Source of the DNA: Acanthacorydalis orientalis
Lineage: Eukaryota > Arthropoda > Insecta > Megaloptera > Corydalidae
Assembly: GCA_034766995.1 (NCBI GenBank)
Contig: CM068316.1
Location: 19,735,090-19,799,089, forward strand
Direction: 5' to 3'
DNA length: 64,000 nucleotides
Positions 1-13,419 of the stretch are shown here, piece after piece; position 1 is the first letter of the stretch; each line of letters starts with the position of its first letter. Both the position numbers and the translations under genes were made by a program. A model generated the notes under the pieces. The model was not told where the DNA came from. It made no database searches and saw only the letters and a list, made by a program, of their open reading frames with translations.

Positions 1-550
1 ATTGAATTATTTTATTGTTATATGAAAAACGATTTTCGTTAAATTAAATCTCAAATCCATTTTTTCAGAATATTAACTACTAATAACCATGTGACATTTT
101 ACTGTTTACGTCTATACACTCCCTTTTCTCTTTGACCTTTTAAGATATTTTAATTTATTTTTGTACTACAGATAATTTTAATGTGAATTTAATAATTCAA
201 GGCATTTAACACACACACACACATATATATATACATATACATATAAGTAAATATAATATAATATTTTGAATAATTTAATAAATTTTTCATTAATTTACAA
301 ATAGTATCATGCTAATTCCTTAATTAATATCTGTTGCAATTATTAACTATTATGCAAAATAAAACATATTTATTTTCAGTTTAATGCTTAAATGTGCTAA
401 AAAATTGAATACATTTTTAAGAAGTTAATACTATTATTATTATACTATAATAATAATAATGTATAAAATATCTTTTACTATTTTCATTTATCTATTCATT
501 TAGATTGAATAAACACTCACACACACCCACAGGCATTCACAAACAGTCAC

Positions 551-641
<91 letters not shown>

Positions 642-961
642 AAAATATATTTGAACAATTAGTGAGATTTTAGTTTCATAATTTGTTATTTAATTTATTT
701 TTGCTTAAATATCTGTTTTGTAAATCTAAAAAATAATTATTTTAATGCTATATTAGGGCAAAATACTGAATGTAAAATATTTCCATTATAAAATTAATAT
801 GAATGGCTTGTAAATAATCAATAATAATAAAATTTTAAATAATTTATAATTGAATTGGAATTAGTACATATATACTTTCTAATAAATTTTACATGCATAT
901 TACTGTAAATTTCAGGCAAAAACCTAAATAAAAATGATTTAATGATCTATCTGTTGATATA
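1..961. other. AT-rich non-coding DNA with two microsatellites
   Basis: I see no gene here. The stretch holds a (CA)n-(TA)n tract at about 209-245 and a nearly pure (TA)n tract at 553-639, preceded by short CA-rich sequence. Confidence 0.7.
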
Positions 962-1514
962 TTAGGTTGGTAGGAAAATGATATTAGTTTTTCTTTTCTG
1001 AATTCTAACCTTATTTTTTTTAATGAGTTTCATTTTTTCGTATTCATGTTAATACCATTTTAAAGTCCATTTCACGATCTGTATTTTGGTAGCATCGACT
1101 TTCGATTTATTATTGATTTTGCTTCAAATTAGGCTACTGAATGAAAGATGAAATAGAAACAAATAAGAGCATTTTTTGTATGAATTCAGAATGGGTGGGT
1201 AAGCTGCAGAACTACTTGTAAAATAAAAGATACTTTTCGTGTGCATACTGTTAGGAATCTACGGTGAAATGGTGGTTCCAAAAATGTCGTGCTGGGGACG
1301 AGGGATTTGAAGATGAAAAATGTCGCAGGCGTCCTGTTTCAGTTCATAACGACCAACTGAAAGCGTCAGTTGAATCAAAACCACGGACAACAATTCAAAA
1401 GCTTGCACAAAAGTTAGGCGTTCGTCATTCAACAGTCCTAAACCACTTCAAACTACTGAAAAATGTATATAATTTTGGAGGTCATAAATTGTAATTATTT
1501 TTCCACTAACCTAA
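962..1514 (+). mobile_element. Internally deleted mariner, copy 1 of an 8-copy family
   Basis: The copy opens with TTAGGTTGGTAGGAAAATGA after a TA dinucleotide and closes with the inverted counterpart ending CACTAACCTAA. Inside, 1264-1494 reads as the N-terminal region of a mariner transposase: WWFQKCRAGDEGFEDE, an acidic linker, then a second helix-turn-helix-like stretch with RTTIQKLAQKLGVRHSTVLN. The frame then runs straight into the 3' terminal repeat, giving the tail NVYNFGGHKL. The catalytic DD34D part is absent; a full mariner is about 1.28 kb, so roughly 0.7 kb is missing. The upstream part, including the expected start, is out of frame. It cannot encode a transposase but could be mobilised in trans. 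The right-hand target dinucleotide reads TG rather than TA, which I take as decay. Confidence 0.85.
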
Positions 1515-1549
1515 TGCATACATACATACATATATACTTACATACACAC

Positions 1550-1603
<54 letters not shown>

Positions 1604-2595
1604 TTGTATATCCAAATACGAGGTTTACTATATAAAGCACTAAAATATTAGCATAAATTTTAATTTTTTGATTTTTGATAAAAAAATATTACCATTACTG
1701 TGTTATTAGTACATGCACATTAGATATGCTTTCAGTGTTAGCTTCGTAATAGTGAAAAGTAAATTAAATTTAGTTTTTAGAATTTTATATATGATAATTG
1801 ATTGCAATAATTATTTTTTTTTAAACATGAGAAAAACGCGAATCAATTGATTAACATAGTTGTCATATAAGCACATTTTTTAAAAAAATGTAATATACTC
1901 TTTTGAAAGTTCAATCATTTACAAATATACAATAAAAAAAATATACAAATTTAGGCTATTGTTGTAATTATTTTTTAATTTGTAATTTAATATATTTGCT
2001 AAATCTTTAAATTATTATATTTAAGTATTCATCTAAAAAGAAACAGAATATAATATCTTATTAAGTGATAGATATCTTTCCTATACGAAATAAAATATTT
2101 GCCTATATTTTTCATAAACGTGAACACTTCTTCTATTTACATTTCAAAGATTTTTACGTTCCCTTCTTGTATCCATTTAATTACTTTCTTCAAGTAATTT
2201 AATCTTTAAGCAGATACAATTTTTCGTAAATTAAAATCAAAATAAAATATTTCATAAATTATAAAATACCTTATAAATTATTGTTATAATAGTTACTTGC
2301 ATAAACTCTAGCTATAGAAATAATACATAGGTGTGATTGAAATGCAATTATTAGAATTTAAACCTATTTGGGTTTTCATTTCGCATTCAAGTAAACAAAG
2401 CGAGTTGCGGTAATTGACGTAAAATACAGTGTATTTGGATTTAGATGTACTGCATATGTTTATGTGTATGTGTATTTACATTTGTATATATTTTATGCTA
2501 TATATATATATATATACATTCATTTGTAAATAATACATATAGTATATGTGAATGTGTTTCAATTGTATTAAATTATATACACAAATGTATTTAGA

Positions 2596-2648
<53 letters not shown>

Positions 2649-3857
2649 GAAGATTCAATTTAGGTTTTCACATGAAAGTATTAAAGAAAATCATGTTATT
2701 TTTTATTTTATTATTTTAGTATTGAATTCAACAAAAATACTAAATAAAAAAGTATCATGATTTTTTAATTTTTGTGTTTTTTTAATACTTTCATGTGGAA
2801 GCCTAACTAATTAAATTAAAAATTAAAAAATCAGACAATTTAGTTATTAAATTATTTAAACCTTAATTGATTTATGGCATTTATACCCCTAGATTTTATC
2901 ATCATTGAATTTACTTATACGATATTGAATTTATCTTGAAATATAGTAAAACAGAAGTACGTACAAAAGTATAAATATAATAAATTATTAAATTTATCAT
3001 TTATTTAAAAAAATATATACCAGAAAGTAATTTTAATTGAAAGTTTATTATTTTGAATAAAATACACACAGAAGTCTCGCTAAGGTGTTTAGTAATTTTG
3101 AATAAAGTTTCAAGAATGTGAAATAAAGAACAAACTTTTTTTCTTCATCTATATTATACTCGTATTACTTAACTATTCTAGAAGGAGACTATTTTGAAAA
3201 TTTTTATAATTTTATTAAAGCTCTATATTTTTTTAATATATCATTATATTTTTTTATTAACTGAATAAAGACTACACAAATACAATAATGTAATGTATTA
3301 TGTGAGAAAAAATATTCTGTATGTTTTTAAGAAATTGTCAGAAATTGTGTTCTTGTACAAATTACTTGTTCATTTCGCCTCACTGAATCTATTTTCTCAA
3401 ATTTATAGAATATCATTGTGAGATTTTCTGTGCATATATTTGATTCTCACGTTTTTCAAAAGAGAAAGGTTTTTTCTTAATATAAAATGTAAATATTATC
3501 TTAAATTTTAATCTATATTTTCTACTTTAAGTATGCAAATAAACACCAATTTATATTCAAGTATAAATTTATAACTAACTTATATTCTAATAATATTTAG
3601 ATCGACATTAATAATGACTACAATATAAATATTGTTATTTCAATATTTCAGTTTACAATTTAACGCTTGTAGAGCCAAAACTATTTTTTTTATAAATGAT
3701 AATAATTTTTCTTCTCTTATTGAGATGAAAGATTTTCTATACAAAAAAAAATATTTCAGTTCTAAATTTATTTAAATAAAAATTACTAAAACAATATATT
3801 TCATCTATTTATATTATTTCATATTCTTTTAGATTTTATTTAATTAATTTTATTAAA

Positions 3858-3858
<1 letters not shown>
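1515..3858. other. AT-rich non-coding DNA
   Basis: No coding or transposon signature is visible. (TA)n tracts lie at about 1549-1602, 2500-2518 and 2599-2646. Tyrosine-isoleucine reading frames across them are translations of the repeat and not genes. Confidence 0.7.

Positions 3859-3951
<93 letters not shown>
3859..3951. repeat. (TA)n microsatellite
   Basis: About 93 bp of TA repeats with one CA interruption, directly left of the RTE-like fragment. Confidence 0.95.
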
Positions 3952-3953
<2 letters not shown>

Positions 3954-3962
3954 TTATATCAG

Positions 3963-4139
3963 CAGCAGCAGCTATTGTTAATCCACTGTTGCATAAAGGC
4001 CTCTTTTATTATTTTCCACTTTGTACGATTGAATGCCTCTTTTTTTCACTGATTTCCAATAAAATCTTTAATTTCCTTATCCCACCTGCTCATTGGTCTC
4101 TTCCTTGGTCTTTTTATATTCAGTGGTTTCCAAAGTGTA
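3963..4139 (-). pseudogene. 3'-terminal ORF fragment of an RTE-like non-LTR retrotransposon
   Basis: The minus strand reads RPRKRPMSRWDKEIKDFIGN, a break, then a short HSIVQSGK segment and a Cys-Asn-Ser-Gly stretch. This matches the conserved C-terminal tail of RTE-type reverse transcriptase proteins, whose usual form is an R-R-G-R-P-x-x-R-W-x-x-x-I motif, then a W-x-x-x-A-Q-x-R-x-x-W-K motif, then a final Y-V-Q-Q-W motif. The stretch is G+C-richer than its surroundings. At least one stop and one frameshift break it. Only about 60 codons survive, next to a (TA)n tract, so it is a truncated dead copy. The clade is inferred from the tail motif alone; no polymerase domain is present. Confidence 0.65.
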
Positions 4140-5170
4140 TATATATATATATTAAATATAAAATTTTTAAAATGAAAGTTGTTAGAATTTCTACAATTTG
4201 TAGATCAGAATTATGTGAATATTTATTGATTCATAGATAAAAATTTATTAAAAAAAATTATAAAAACTTGGACTCGTTGAGACTTCTTCAAAAATACAAG
4301 ATATTTTACTTTTTTCGTATAGTATAAAAAAAATTTTTAAAAAAATGTATTTAAATGTTTGTATTTATGTTCCTTTTTTTAAAAAAAACAGGTAATTACA
4401 AAGTTTTATATTTTTTTTTTCTAAATACTCAAAATTCATACTTGTAATAATTAATTTTACATCCAAATTTTTATAAATTTATGGATTTTTTATTCAAATT
4501 TATATGTATATAAACATATATATATAAACAATATTATCTTATAGAAAATATTTCATTAATATTATTATCATCAATAATAATAACAATGATAATTAAATTT
4601 TATTTTTAAATTAAAATTATTAAGAGACTTCACGGTTATCCACTTCAGGAGAATATATAATATAGAACTTTCTATTTTATGTAAGAGTCAACGGAAAGCG
4701 TGTAAAATGTTCTACTAAAAACATCTTGCAAAATGAAAACATTTCAGAAAATTATCAAAATTACTATACCATTTACAGATGATTATGAATGTTTCTTTTT
4801 ATATTTCAATGAATATTAATGAAAATGTTTCACCTTTTTATCTCAATACATTACTGATAACTTTTGAAAATATTCTTAATATAAGTTATGTTTATTTGAG
4901 TAATTTAGTGATATTACTCCTTCCGATTAAGATGATAAGGTTTGTAGAGTTTTTGAAACGATCTTCATTTTTCTATCAAATTAATCATAGGAAAGTCATA
5001 GATGTGTTTATTAAAAATCGAGTTCAAATTAAAATAATTTTTTGCAAACTAATTTCTCTTTTTATTTAAAATGTTAAGTTCTTTCGTTGTTGCTGATTTT
5101 ATAGGATACAATAAGTATCTGGAATGCCTATTAATTGTTACTTAACTCTGTACGATTATATAAAACTGGT
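4140..5170. other. AT-rich non-coding DNA
   Basis: Nothing recognisable. The 96-codon frame at 4779-5069 has AT-driven composition (Ile, Asn, Phe, Leu) and no motif I know. Confidence 0.6.
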
Positions 5171-5175
5171 TCCAA

Positions 5176-5418
5176 TTATCCCAATTGTTTGAACACAACA
5201 ATCTGAGAAATGTTCTTTATTTGCCATACTCTTCTTTGACGCTTATCGCTACTCGCAGTAAATTTAATCTCATTAGAGAACATAACTCGTTCAATATCGT
5301 AAATTATCAGTGAATGCTTTCTTGCAAAATTTAATATGGATCTGCGATGAACTACTGTACAATTATTAAAAGAGAAACGACTGAATACTTTCAAACCAGC
5401 TTCGTGGAGTTTATGCAA
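5176..5418 (-). pseudogene. Tc1-like transposase fragment
   Basis: The 80-codon minus-strand frame begins MHKLHEAGLK and continues with LNFARKHS, RVMFSNEIKFT and RRVWQIKN. In Tc1 transposases this order (LHEAGLK, ARxxFARKH, VIFSDESKF, RRxVWR) spans the end of the DNA-binding region and the first catalytic aspartate. The first catalytic Asp (SDE in active members) is Asn here, in SNE. The frame stops soon after the VW motif, and I see no sequence for the second Asp or the Glu of the DD34E triad to the left. The N-terminal side also breaks off before 5430. No terminal repeats were found. It is a short inactive relic. Confidence 0.75.
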
Positions 5419-5644
5419 AATCGTCTATTTAAACATCGACATCTCGTTATTTTTATTTCTAATTTATTTTTGAAGGACCATTATTATGTTTGCAATTTTA
5501 AAATATTTTTCGATTTTTTAGCACTAATGCTTATTTTTGACAAGTTAAGATTTTTTTTTACATATTTTACACTTTCAAAAAGCCATTTTCAGATCTTTGT
5601 ATAATGTTGTGATTTACATGCAGATTTTCATTCTTTCAATAAGG

Positions 5645-5700
5645 TATAATATTCTTATATAGAATATTATATAAATTTTTGATTATAATATATTATAATC
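5645..5700. repeat. Pair of adjacent perfect palindromes
   Basis: The first has arms TATAATATTCT and AGAATATTATA around a 5-base TATAT loop (5645-5671). The second is GATTATAATATATTATAATC (5681-5700), a self-complementary 20-mer. Both are nearly pure A/T, so chance is plausible in this background. Confidence 0.8.
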
Positions 5701-6662
5701 TTCTTCTTCCATAAATGTTTTACTTCAATTTTCATTTTGATACATAAATAAAAATTTCATAAAATAAATGAAAGATATTTCATTTTATTTCTATATACAT
5801 TTTAATATCTCAAACAAAATAAAAATTTAACAATAGATTCCATTTTTGATTACTAAATAATATATAAAAAAATAATATATTAATCTATACCAATTTTTTT
5901 CTAGATATATTTCTAAAAATAAACAGAAGTATACTATGTGACACATTTTTTCTACTGAGAAGAGAACATAGTTCAAATTTGATTTAAGGATGAATTATAT
6001 TTTTATAAATTAATTGTTTTAATATTGTGTAATTTACAAATTACTCCACAAAAAATGCTTAAAAAACGTATTAGTTTTTTAGTACCAGGACGAATTTGAT
6101 TTTTTAAATAAGAAATAATGCATTAAGTGATTGAAAGACCGAATTTTATTTTATCAATATAGGAAGTTTACCTTTAAAACGACTTCGTTCATTTCACATG
6201 AGGATATTTATAGACAATAAAAAAAATGTTTTGTTTCAATTCGAAATCATTAAAAGAGAAGTAATGAAAAAGTATATTTATATATTGTATATTTATTTTT
6301 TATATTACCGAGAGTCATGTTCGTAATATAAGTTTAAATTTCCAAAATATGATATTCATCGATGTAAATGTTACTTTACCTTTAATATATATATATATAT
6401 ATACATGCATATAGTAGTTTAAATTTAATTATACATGAATTTGTTTAAAACATTGAACCATCATCGTTTTTATTAAAAATATTTAACAATTTAATTAAAA
6501 TATTTTCATTTCATATTAACAGATTTTTGACGTCAGGTTCAGTAACCAAAGTACAAATAGAATAAACATATACACTTACAATAACAAATCTGACATTTTG
6601 AAATATTCTGTTGTTATATTTATTAAAAAAAAATATTACCGTTGGGTATTTATAATTACATG

Positions 6663-6712
<50 letters not shown>

Positions 6713-6932
6713 CATATACGCATAATTATTATTATAGAATAAATTTTCCAAACTGATCGAATATTACCTCCAAGTGATAAAATTTTTTTTATTAATATTA
6801 CAGGCAATAAAAGTTAGATATTTAATACTGTATCTTAAATATAAAATTTTAATTCACTATATTTTTCAGATAATTAAATCTTCTTTTATTACGTTGTCAG
6901 TGCGTTATTCCCCTGAATATTTTCATCATTAA

Positions 6933-7035
<103 letters not shown>

Positions 7036-7331
7036 ATGTGTTTATACACCTAGATAAATTATACACACTTGTGTGTGTATGTGAAATGAGAGAATGCGTA
7101 TATGTTTATATATAGACACATAACATTGTAATTGTTGACATAATATGTTAGTTTTATATTTGTTCGGTTTGTTAGTAATAATGTCAATAAAATTATTGTT
7201 TAGTTGTGCTGTGTTTGTAGTTTGAGTTTATGAGTGTACAGAATTATATAGAGGTAGATTTCTGTGCATTATAATGTTTTGATTGCAATCGAAAAACGTA
7301 CCCATATGTATATAAAAATAGACATACATAC

Positions 7332-7337
<6 letters not shown>

Positions 7338-7417
<80 letters not shown>
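7338..7417. repeat. (TA)n microsatellite
   Basis: About 80 bp of TA repeats with one TGTA interruption. Confidence 0.95.
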
Positions 7418-7423
<6 letters not shown>

Positions 7424-7424
<1 letters not shown>

Positions 7425-7759
7425 TGAGTCTGTTTTTAATTAAAATATTTTACAGTATAATAAAGATTGAAAGATTTTTAAAATTACCTACTTACATTTT
7501 TTATTCAGTACCAACTAAAATAATGAAAAATATTGTTTTTAGTAATGTTTTTTGTATTAAATATAACAAAAATGTGCTGAATCTCAAATTGAACTCATTA
7601 AATGTCTATATTCAAAATCGTAGGAATTATCTAAACCGCTTAACATTGTTTGATTCTAGGTCCCTTCTAATTAATTTGGCGTTAAATGGAAAAAAATTAA
7701 GAATTTTTGTTTTCCACAGTGAGTTTTTTTTTTTTTGTATACGCAACAGCGGCTACTAA
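7424..7759 (+). other. 111-codon open frame, probably not a gene
   Basis: This is the longest plus-strand frame that is neither transposon-like nor made mainly of TA repeat. It begins just after a (TA)n tract. Its composition is dominated by Ile, Asn, Leu, Phe and Lys and it ends in a T-homopolymer-encoded Phe run. I recognise no domain, signal peptide or repeat in it. Such frames occur by chance, so I give it little weight. Confidence 0.15.
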
Positions 7760-7884
7760 TGTTACTATTAATATAAAAAAAATATTTCAAACGTGAATAA
7801 AGCCCTTCTATTTTAAATTTTAAATTCATTTATTTTATTAAAATCCTAATCAAATGCCGTGTAGTTGCTAAAACACTTCGAGTG

Positions 7885-8312
7885 GATAAAAACGTTACAC
7901 TTTTTAAATCTATATATATATATATGGTTTGGCTTTTGTAGTCTACATCTATTCCTATTTTTTTCTCACTTTCGCAAAAATGAAAAAAAATAATAATGCA
8001 GTTCTATTGCTACTGAATCAATGTCAGCTGTGATATAAAATAGTTTTGAAATATATTTTTAGCAGAGAAAAAAATTTCAAAATGCGTCTACACAATAGCG
8101 GCAATAGAGAAAATGTTGCACTTTTTACATATATATATATATATACATGGTCTGGCTCTTACAAAATATATATATATATTCCGCTTTTTCCTCACTTCTG
8201 CAAAAAACGAAAAAATAATAATGTTGTTCTATTGATATTGAATCAATATTTATTTTTAAATAAATAAGTTCAATAAAAAAATATTTTCAGGGGAGAAAAA
8301 AATTTTTAAAAT
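7885..8312. repeat. Diverged tandem duplication, unit about 200 bp
   Basis: Copy 1 (7885-8084) and copy 2 (about 8106-8312) line up along their length: a TTACACTTTTTA / TTGCACTTTTTA start, a (TA)n core, GGTTTGGCTTTTG / GGTCTGGCTCTTA, CTCACTTTCGCAAAAA / CTCACTTCTGCAAAAA, ATAATAATGCAGTTCTATTG / ATAATAATGTTGTTCTATTG, ACTGAATCAATG / TTGAATCAATA, then a GAGAAAAAAATTT end. The right edge leads into a GC-richer patch, CAACGCCGGGTCTTAATGAG. This is either an old local duplication or two adjacent copies of an unclassified repeat. No coding potential is seen. Confidence 0.75.
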
Positions 8313-8340
8313 TAATATTTCTTGTATGCAACGCCGGGTC

Positions 8341-9176
8341 TTAATGAGTTAAACACATGGCACTACTAGATTATTGCAAAAATATTGTCAATTAATTTCT
8401 TCATAGAAGTGTTTACTTTATGACTCTCATATACATCTTCTAATAATAATATATATAACATTTCATAGTATGTATAATACAATCAAGCACCGGATACTAA
8501 CTATTCAATCTATAGGAAGAATATGTATTCATTTCAATTTATTCTATAAATAGGTGATATGTGGTTCGTTTACAAGTAATTTATCCATACAAATTGATAA
8601 ATATTAGTTATGTTCTTTAATGCCTATCAGTTCAATTTTTTTTCTAAATAGATTTTAAGATATTAATTTTGTTTAAAAAATAGTAAGATGAATAAACCTT
8701 ATTAAATCATATACTTCAGTTTCATCGATTTATATACATGTGAAGAATAAATGCAAAAAATAATTTTTACTAAGATACAAATTAACGGATTTATATTTAA
8801 AAATATTGATAGATTTTCGATTATTGTAAGTTGTGGACCGTTTTAAAAGTAAGATAGATGAAACGAAGCCATAGTAGCCAAAGTGTAGTGTATAATTTAT
8901 ATTATTTAAGTCTTATAAGAATTAATTATTATAATTAATAACGTGATTAAATTCAGTTTTAATGTAAGTGTTGTTTATTTAAAAAAAAAGAAAATTGTCA
9001 GAATTATATAAAATATTAAATGTGTTTTTATCTGGTCAGTATGATAAAATACTATTAATAAAAAATCACCATCGGTGATCATATTAGAGAGGATAAAAAT
9101 ATAAAGAAATAATTTTACAAATAAAAATAATTAATTAAATTTGAAAATTATAAAATACATTTTTAAAATAGCAATA

Positions 9177-9213
<37 letters not shown>

Positions 9214-9222
9214 AGGTATATA

Positions 9223-9270
<48 letters not shown>

Positions 9271-9355
9271 GCCTCTCTTATATTCTTCTTTCATTATTTT
9301 CATTATTAATTTTATTTAATTTTGGAACTATATATCTGTATCTCTCTCCCTATAT

Positions 9356-9407
<52 letters not shown>

Positions 9408-11400
9408 AGTTATGACTACAACGAAAATATGTTCATAAAAATTTTTGTTCTCACAGACAAACAGCTGGATTTATAACGGACTAATTATAAAAACATAAAC
9501 AATTTAAGTCTTCTTTGTGATCGTTATTCTTTTCCAAATTTGTATAAATTTTAATTTTTGATAATAGAAGAAAAATAACTGTCCTATCCATCTTTAAATA
9601 CGAAATTTATTTAATATATAGTTAGTGTCTGCCTCCTAATTTTATTATAAATGAGTATTACACAGATTAAAAAAATTGTGATCTTTATTATAAACCTTAT
9701 AAAATATTGAATGTACTATTCGTAATTAAATATAAGAAAAGTGGATTTACCGGATTTGTCTCTTTCATATAAATTTATAGAATTATATATGGAATAATCT
9801 TCTATCTTCAACGATATTTATCAATTACTATTATATTATTAGGATTTCTATAGAAAAAGATAATTTCTAGATGAAATTCATATCATTGATATAATAACTA
9901 TCGGTTATAATGAGAAAATATTAGGTCATAAATGAGGTCAGTTCTTCAGTATTCATTGTAACTGATTTTGACAGTATAAATATGAAGAGGAAAAACTAAA
10001 CGAGGTAGAAAATCAGCATAAAAATTAAAATAAAACAGCGTACTTTTTTGAAATATTTAATAACCGTTTGGATCCGAGGAGGGGAAACGAGTGTTAAAAT
10101 TTTTAATAAATATTTTTCGATTAATTGTACTTTTTTTATCATAAACAAATTATCATAAAAATTGCAAATTTGTCAGTTATAAGAAAAATATGTTAATTCA
10201 GATTAGTCATTATAAATTTCACATTTATCTGATAAATTGTGGAAAATCGTTGATTGTATTCGGGGAAACATAAATCTCTTGACTGAAAACATAATTGGAA
10301 GCGGAAAAATTGATTACAATTGAAAATTTCCAGAAATAACATTACTGTTAAGTGTAAAAACTTTGAATCGTCAAGTATGAATAAAACGGTTTCACATCGG
10401 TCAAATCTTGTAAGTTGGCCGTAGAGTCTCGATTTTTTGTATATGATTTCTTCTAATAATGGACTTTTGGAAAAAAAATTTATTCAACCCAATTCTCAAG
10501 TTTACATTTTTTATAGGGTTTCAAATAAAAAAACCTAAATTTTTTCTGATTTTTGGACGGTCGTTTTTTTTAATGGAAGAAAGAGTTATAAATGTAGTCT
10601 AATTTGAAAGAAATTAGTGATCTTTAAATATATCATCCAAAATATAGCGCTCTGAGACCCTAGTTTTTTTGGAAAACATCAATGGATTCCTAGGTCCGAG
10701 TCGAGCTTCAAAGTTTTAATAAACATCAATATTTATAAGACAATTGTAAATTATATTTTTTTTTTATTTCTTTAAAATGTTATTTAAATATTATATAAAT
10801 ACATTATGAAAAATAGTAAATAAAATTAAAATATTTTTTCTTTCTTACAACAATAAGTTGTTGATAAGGTTAAATATGACATTTTAAGGGTATTGAAGAA
10901 TATAATAGGAGTATTATTAAAAATAAGTAAGTCAAGTATTTCAACGAATTACTTGAAGAAATTAGGTGTCAAAATTAGTTGCAATAGAAAATAACATGCA
11001 ACAAGAAATAATAAATCTGTATAATTACATAAATATTTATATAAAATTAATCTCTTAATAGAAAAATTAAAAGTTTAAAAGAATTTCCAATAAATTACAA
11101 CAAATTAATTAGATTTTCTTTCAACTAAATGCTCTGAAGGTGCGGTTATAACTATTTAAATACAATAAGTAATAATCAGAATAATTAAGTGTATTGAATA
11201 TTTTGATCAAGAAGAAATTTGTGTTGTTTTAGGGGAGTGAAAATTAATATTCAAAAATTATAATGATTACATAAAAAATAATACTTTTATTTAATTACAT
11301 CCATTATAATATGATATTTTTTATGAATATGTAACACTGATATTTTAATAGAAAAGCAAAATTTGTTTATGAGAGAATTACCTAATCTATATTAATTTAA
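8341..11400. other. AT-rich non-coding DNA
   Basis: No gene recognised. (TA)n tracts lie at about 9174-9263 and 9356-9404. A slightly GC-richer block at about 10380-10700 (with GTAAGTTGGCCGTAGAGTCT and CTCTGAGACCCTAG) may be an old repeat that I cannot classify. Confidence 0.6.
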
Positions 11401-11516
<116 letters not shown>

Positions 11517-11649
11517 TTATATGTCAATATGTACATTTAATTGATGTATATTTGAAAAATAATTTAAATTTTATATATATATTTTTAAACAAGTATGCTT
11601 TAGTAAAAAAAACATATATTTAAAAAATCTATTAGAAAAGTATTTTCGT

Positions 11650-12130
11650 TGATATGACATGTAAGGAATTGACGTAAAATGAAAAGTGAGTATAGGATTC
11701 CAGTAAGCAGCAATGCACGACACCACTCGCTGAGTTTGTCATCCTATAACCAAGGGATGGGTTTGTTGTGGGTCGTCATGGAATGGGGAGTGAGGGCAGT
11801 TTTATAAATACTCCAGTTTCTTATATGACACTGTTGGGACTTTATTATGTAGCTAATGACGTGGCAGACGCGGCAATAGCAGAGATGTAGGAGTGGCAGA
11901 AAACACCGTCCGGAGAGGGTCTTCGATGGAAGTGATGACGATGCAACATGGCTATCTTTACACTGCTGTCTTTAGTCTTTCGCGTTGATAACAAAACAGC
12001 ACTTACGAAACGCTTAATGAAAATTTCGATCCGATATTTATAAAACTTCATACACATTCGTTGTTACATTTACCCTTATTACTACGTATACAGCACACTA
12101 TACAACACATCTTGCTTACTTTCATAATTT
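11650..12130. other. GC-richer unassigned island
   Basis: This stretch stands out from its surroundings in G+C and CpG content (for example GACGTGGCAGACGCGGCAAT and ACACCGTCCGGAGAGG). The 70-codon minus-strand frame at 11845-12057 shows no known domain. I see no terminal repeats or transposase motifs. It could be a promoter or first exon of a host gene, a conserved non-coding element, or an unrecognised repeat. The sequence alone does not decide. Confidence 0.4.
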
Positions 12131-12134
12131 ATTA

Positions 12135-12187
<53 letters not shown>

Positions 12188-12493
12188 ATATGATATGATA
12201 TTGTTCACAAAAATTTTATTTTTATAATAGAAAAATGATTTTCTTTTTGTTTCTTATAGTTTCACTTAGATTTGTATTTCTGATATTTGATCATTCAAAG
12301 CTATTTAATCATTCAAAAATCTTAAAAATGTAAATATTGTTACAAATTATTTCCTTTTTTATTTTTTCTTGATACAGAACAAATTTTATCTTATATGACA
12401 TTTTTTTATAATTTATTATACAAAATACTTCTATTATTATATAAATGTATTAATTTCATTTTAAGGTTAAAAATAACTACTAAATATTTTATT

Positions 12494-12548
<55 letters not shown>

Positions 12549-12661
12549 TATTAACGTGTTTTTTTTTATAAAATAAGGCATTTTCTAACAGATGACATAA
12601 AAATAATTTTATATTTTATTATAAAACTGGAAAAATAATATATATATATATATATACATAT

Positions 12662-12720
<59 letters not shown>

Positions 12721-13315
12721 TTGTTGGTTCCAACATTTTAATCAATGATATAAATTTGAATTATTTATGAAGTAATTCATAAAAGAAATACTATACATAT
12801 TTTCAATTTTTTGAGTATAATAGTAAAATTAAATATCAGATTCATTTATTTATTAGACAAATAGATAATCTAAGAACATTAGATTCAAGCATTATAAATT
12901 TTTGACAAAATTTTATTATTATTTTTATAAGCGAGTTTGCATAATTCATTTTTCATCACTCGATAACTGAACGATTTGATGTTTGTTAAAAAGCATTTCA
13001 CATTACACTAAACATCAGACAACCTGACACAATTGGTAACAAACTAAAGAATCGACATACTATAAAAAACGAATAAAATTGAAAATATTGTATTAAATTT
13101 AATATATTTTGAATAGGTAGAAAAATATAAGTAAGACAGTTTATTGAAGTTATAAATCATGTAAAATCGAATGATATTGAAACGATTATTGCTCAAGGAA
13201 TTGAATAATATTGAAAGTTTATAAATAATGACAAATGTTTTGATCTTTAAAATAGTTCTCTGAATCACTATTATGAATGTTCTTTATATTCTTATAAAGT
13301 TCTCAGACTCAATTT

Positions 13316-13382
<67 letters not shown>

Positions 13383-13419
13383 AGAGAGCGGTAGAGGGGA
13401 AGAGATTAAGAGATTAATA
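12131..13419. other. AT-rich non-coding DNA with (TA)n tracts
   Basis: (TA)n tracts lie at about 12138-12187, 12499-12545, 12638-12718 and 13317-13378, the last followed by GA-rich sequence. No gene recognised. Confidence 0.65.
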
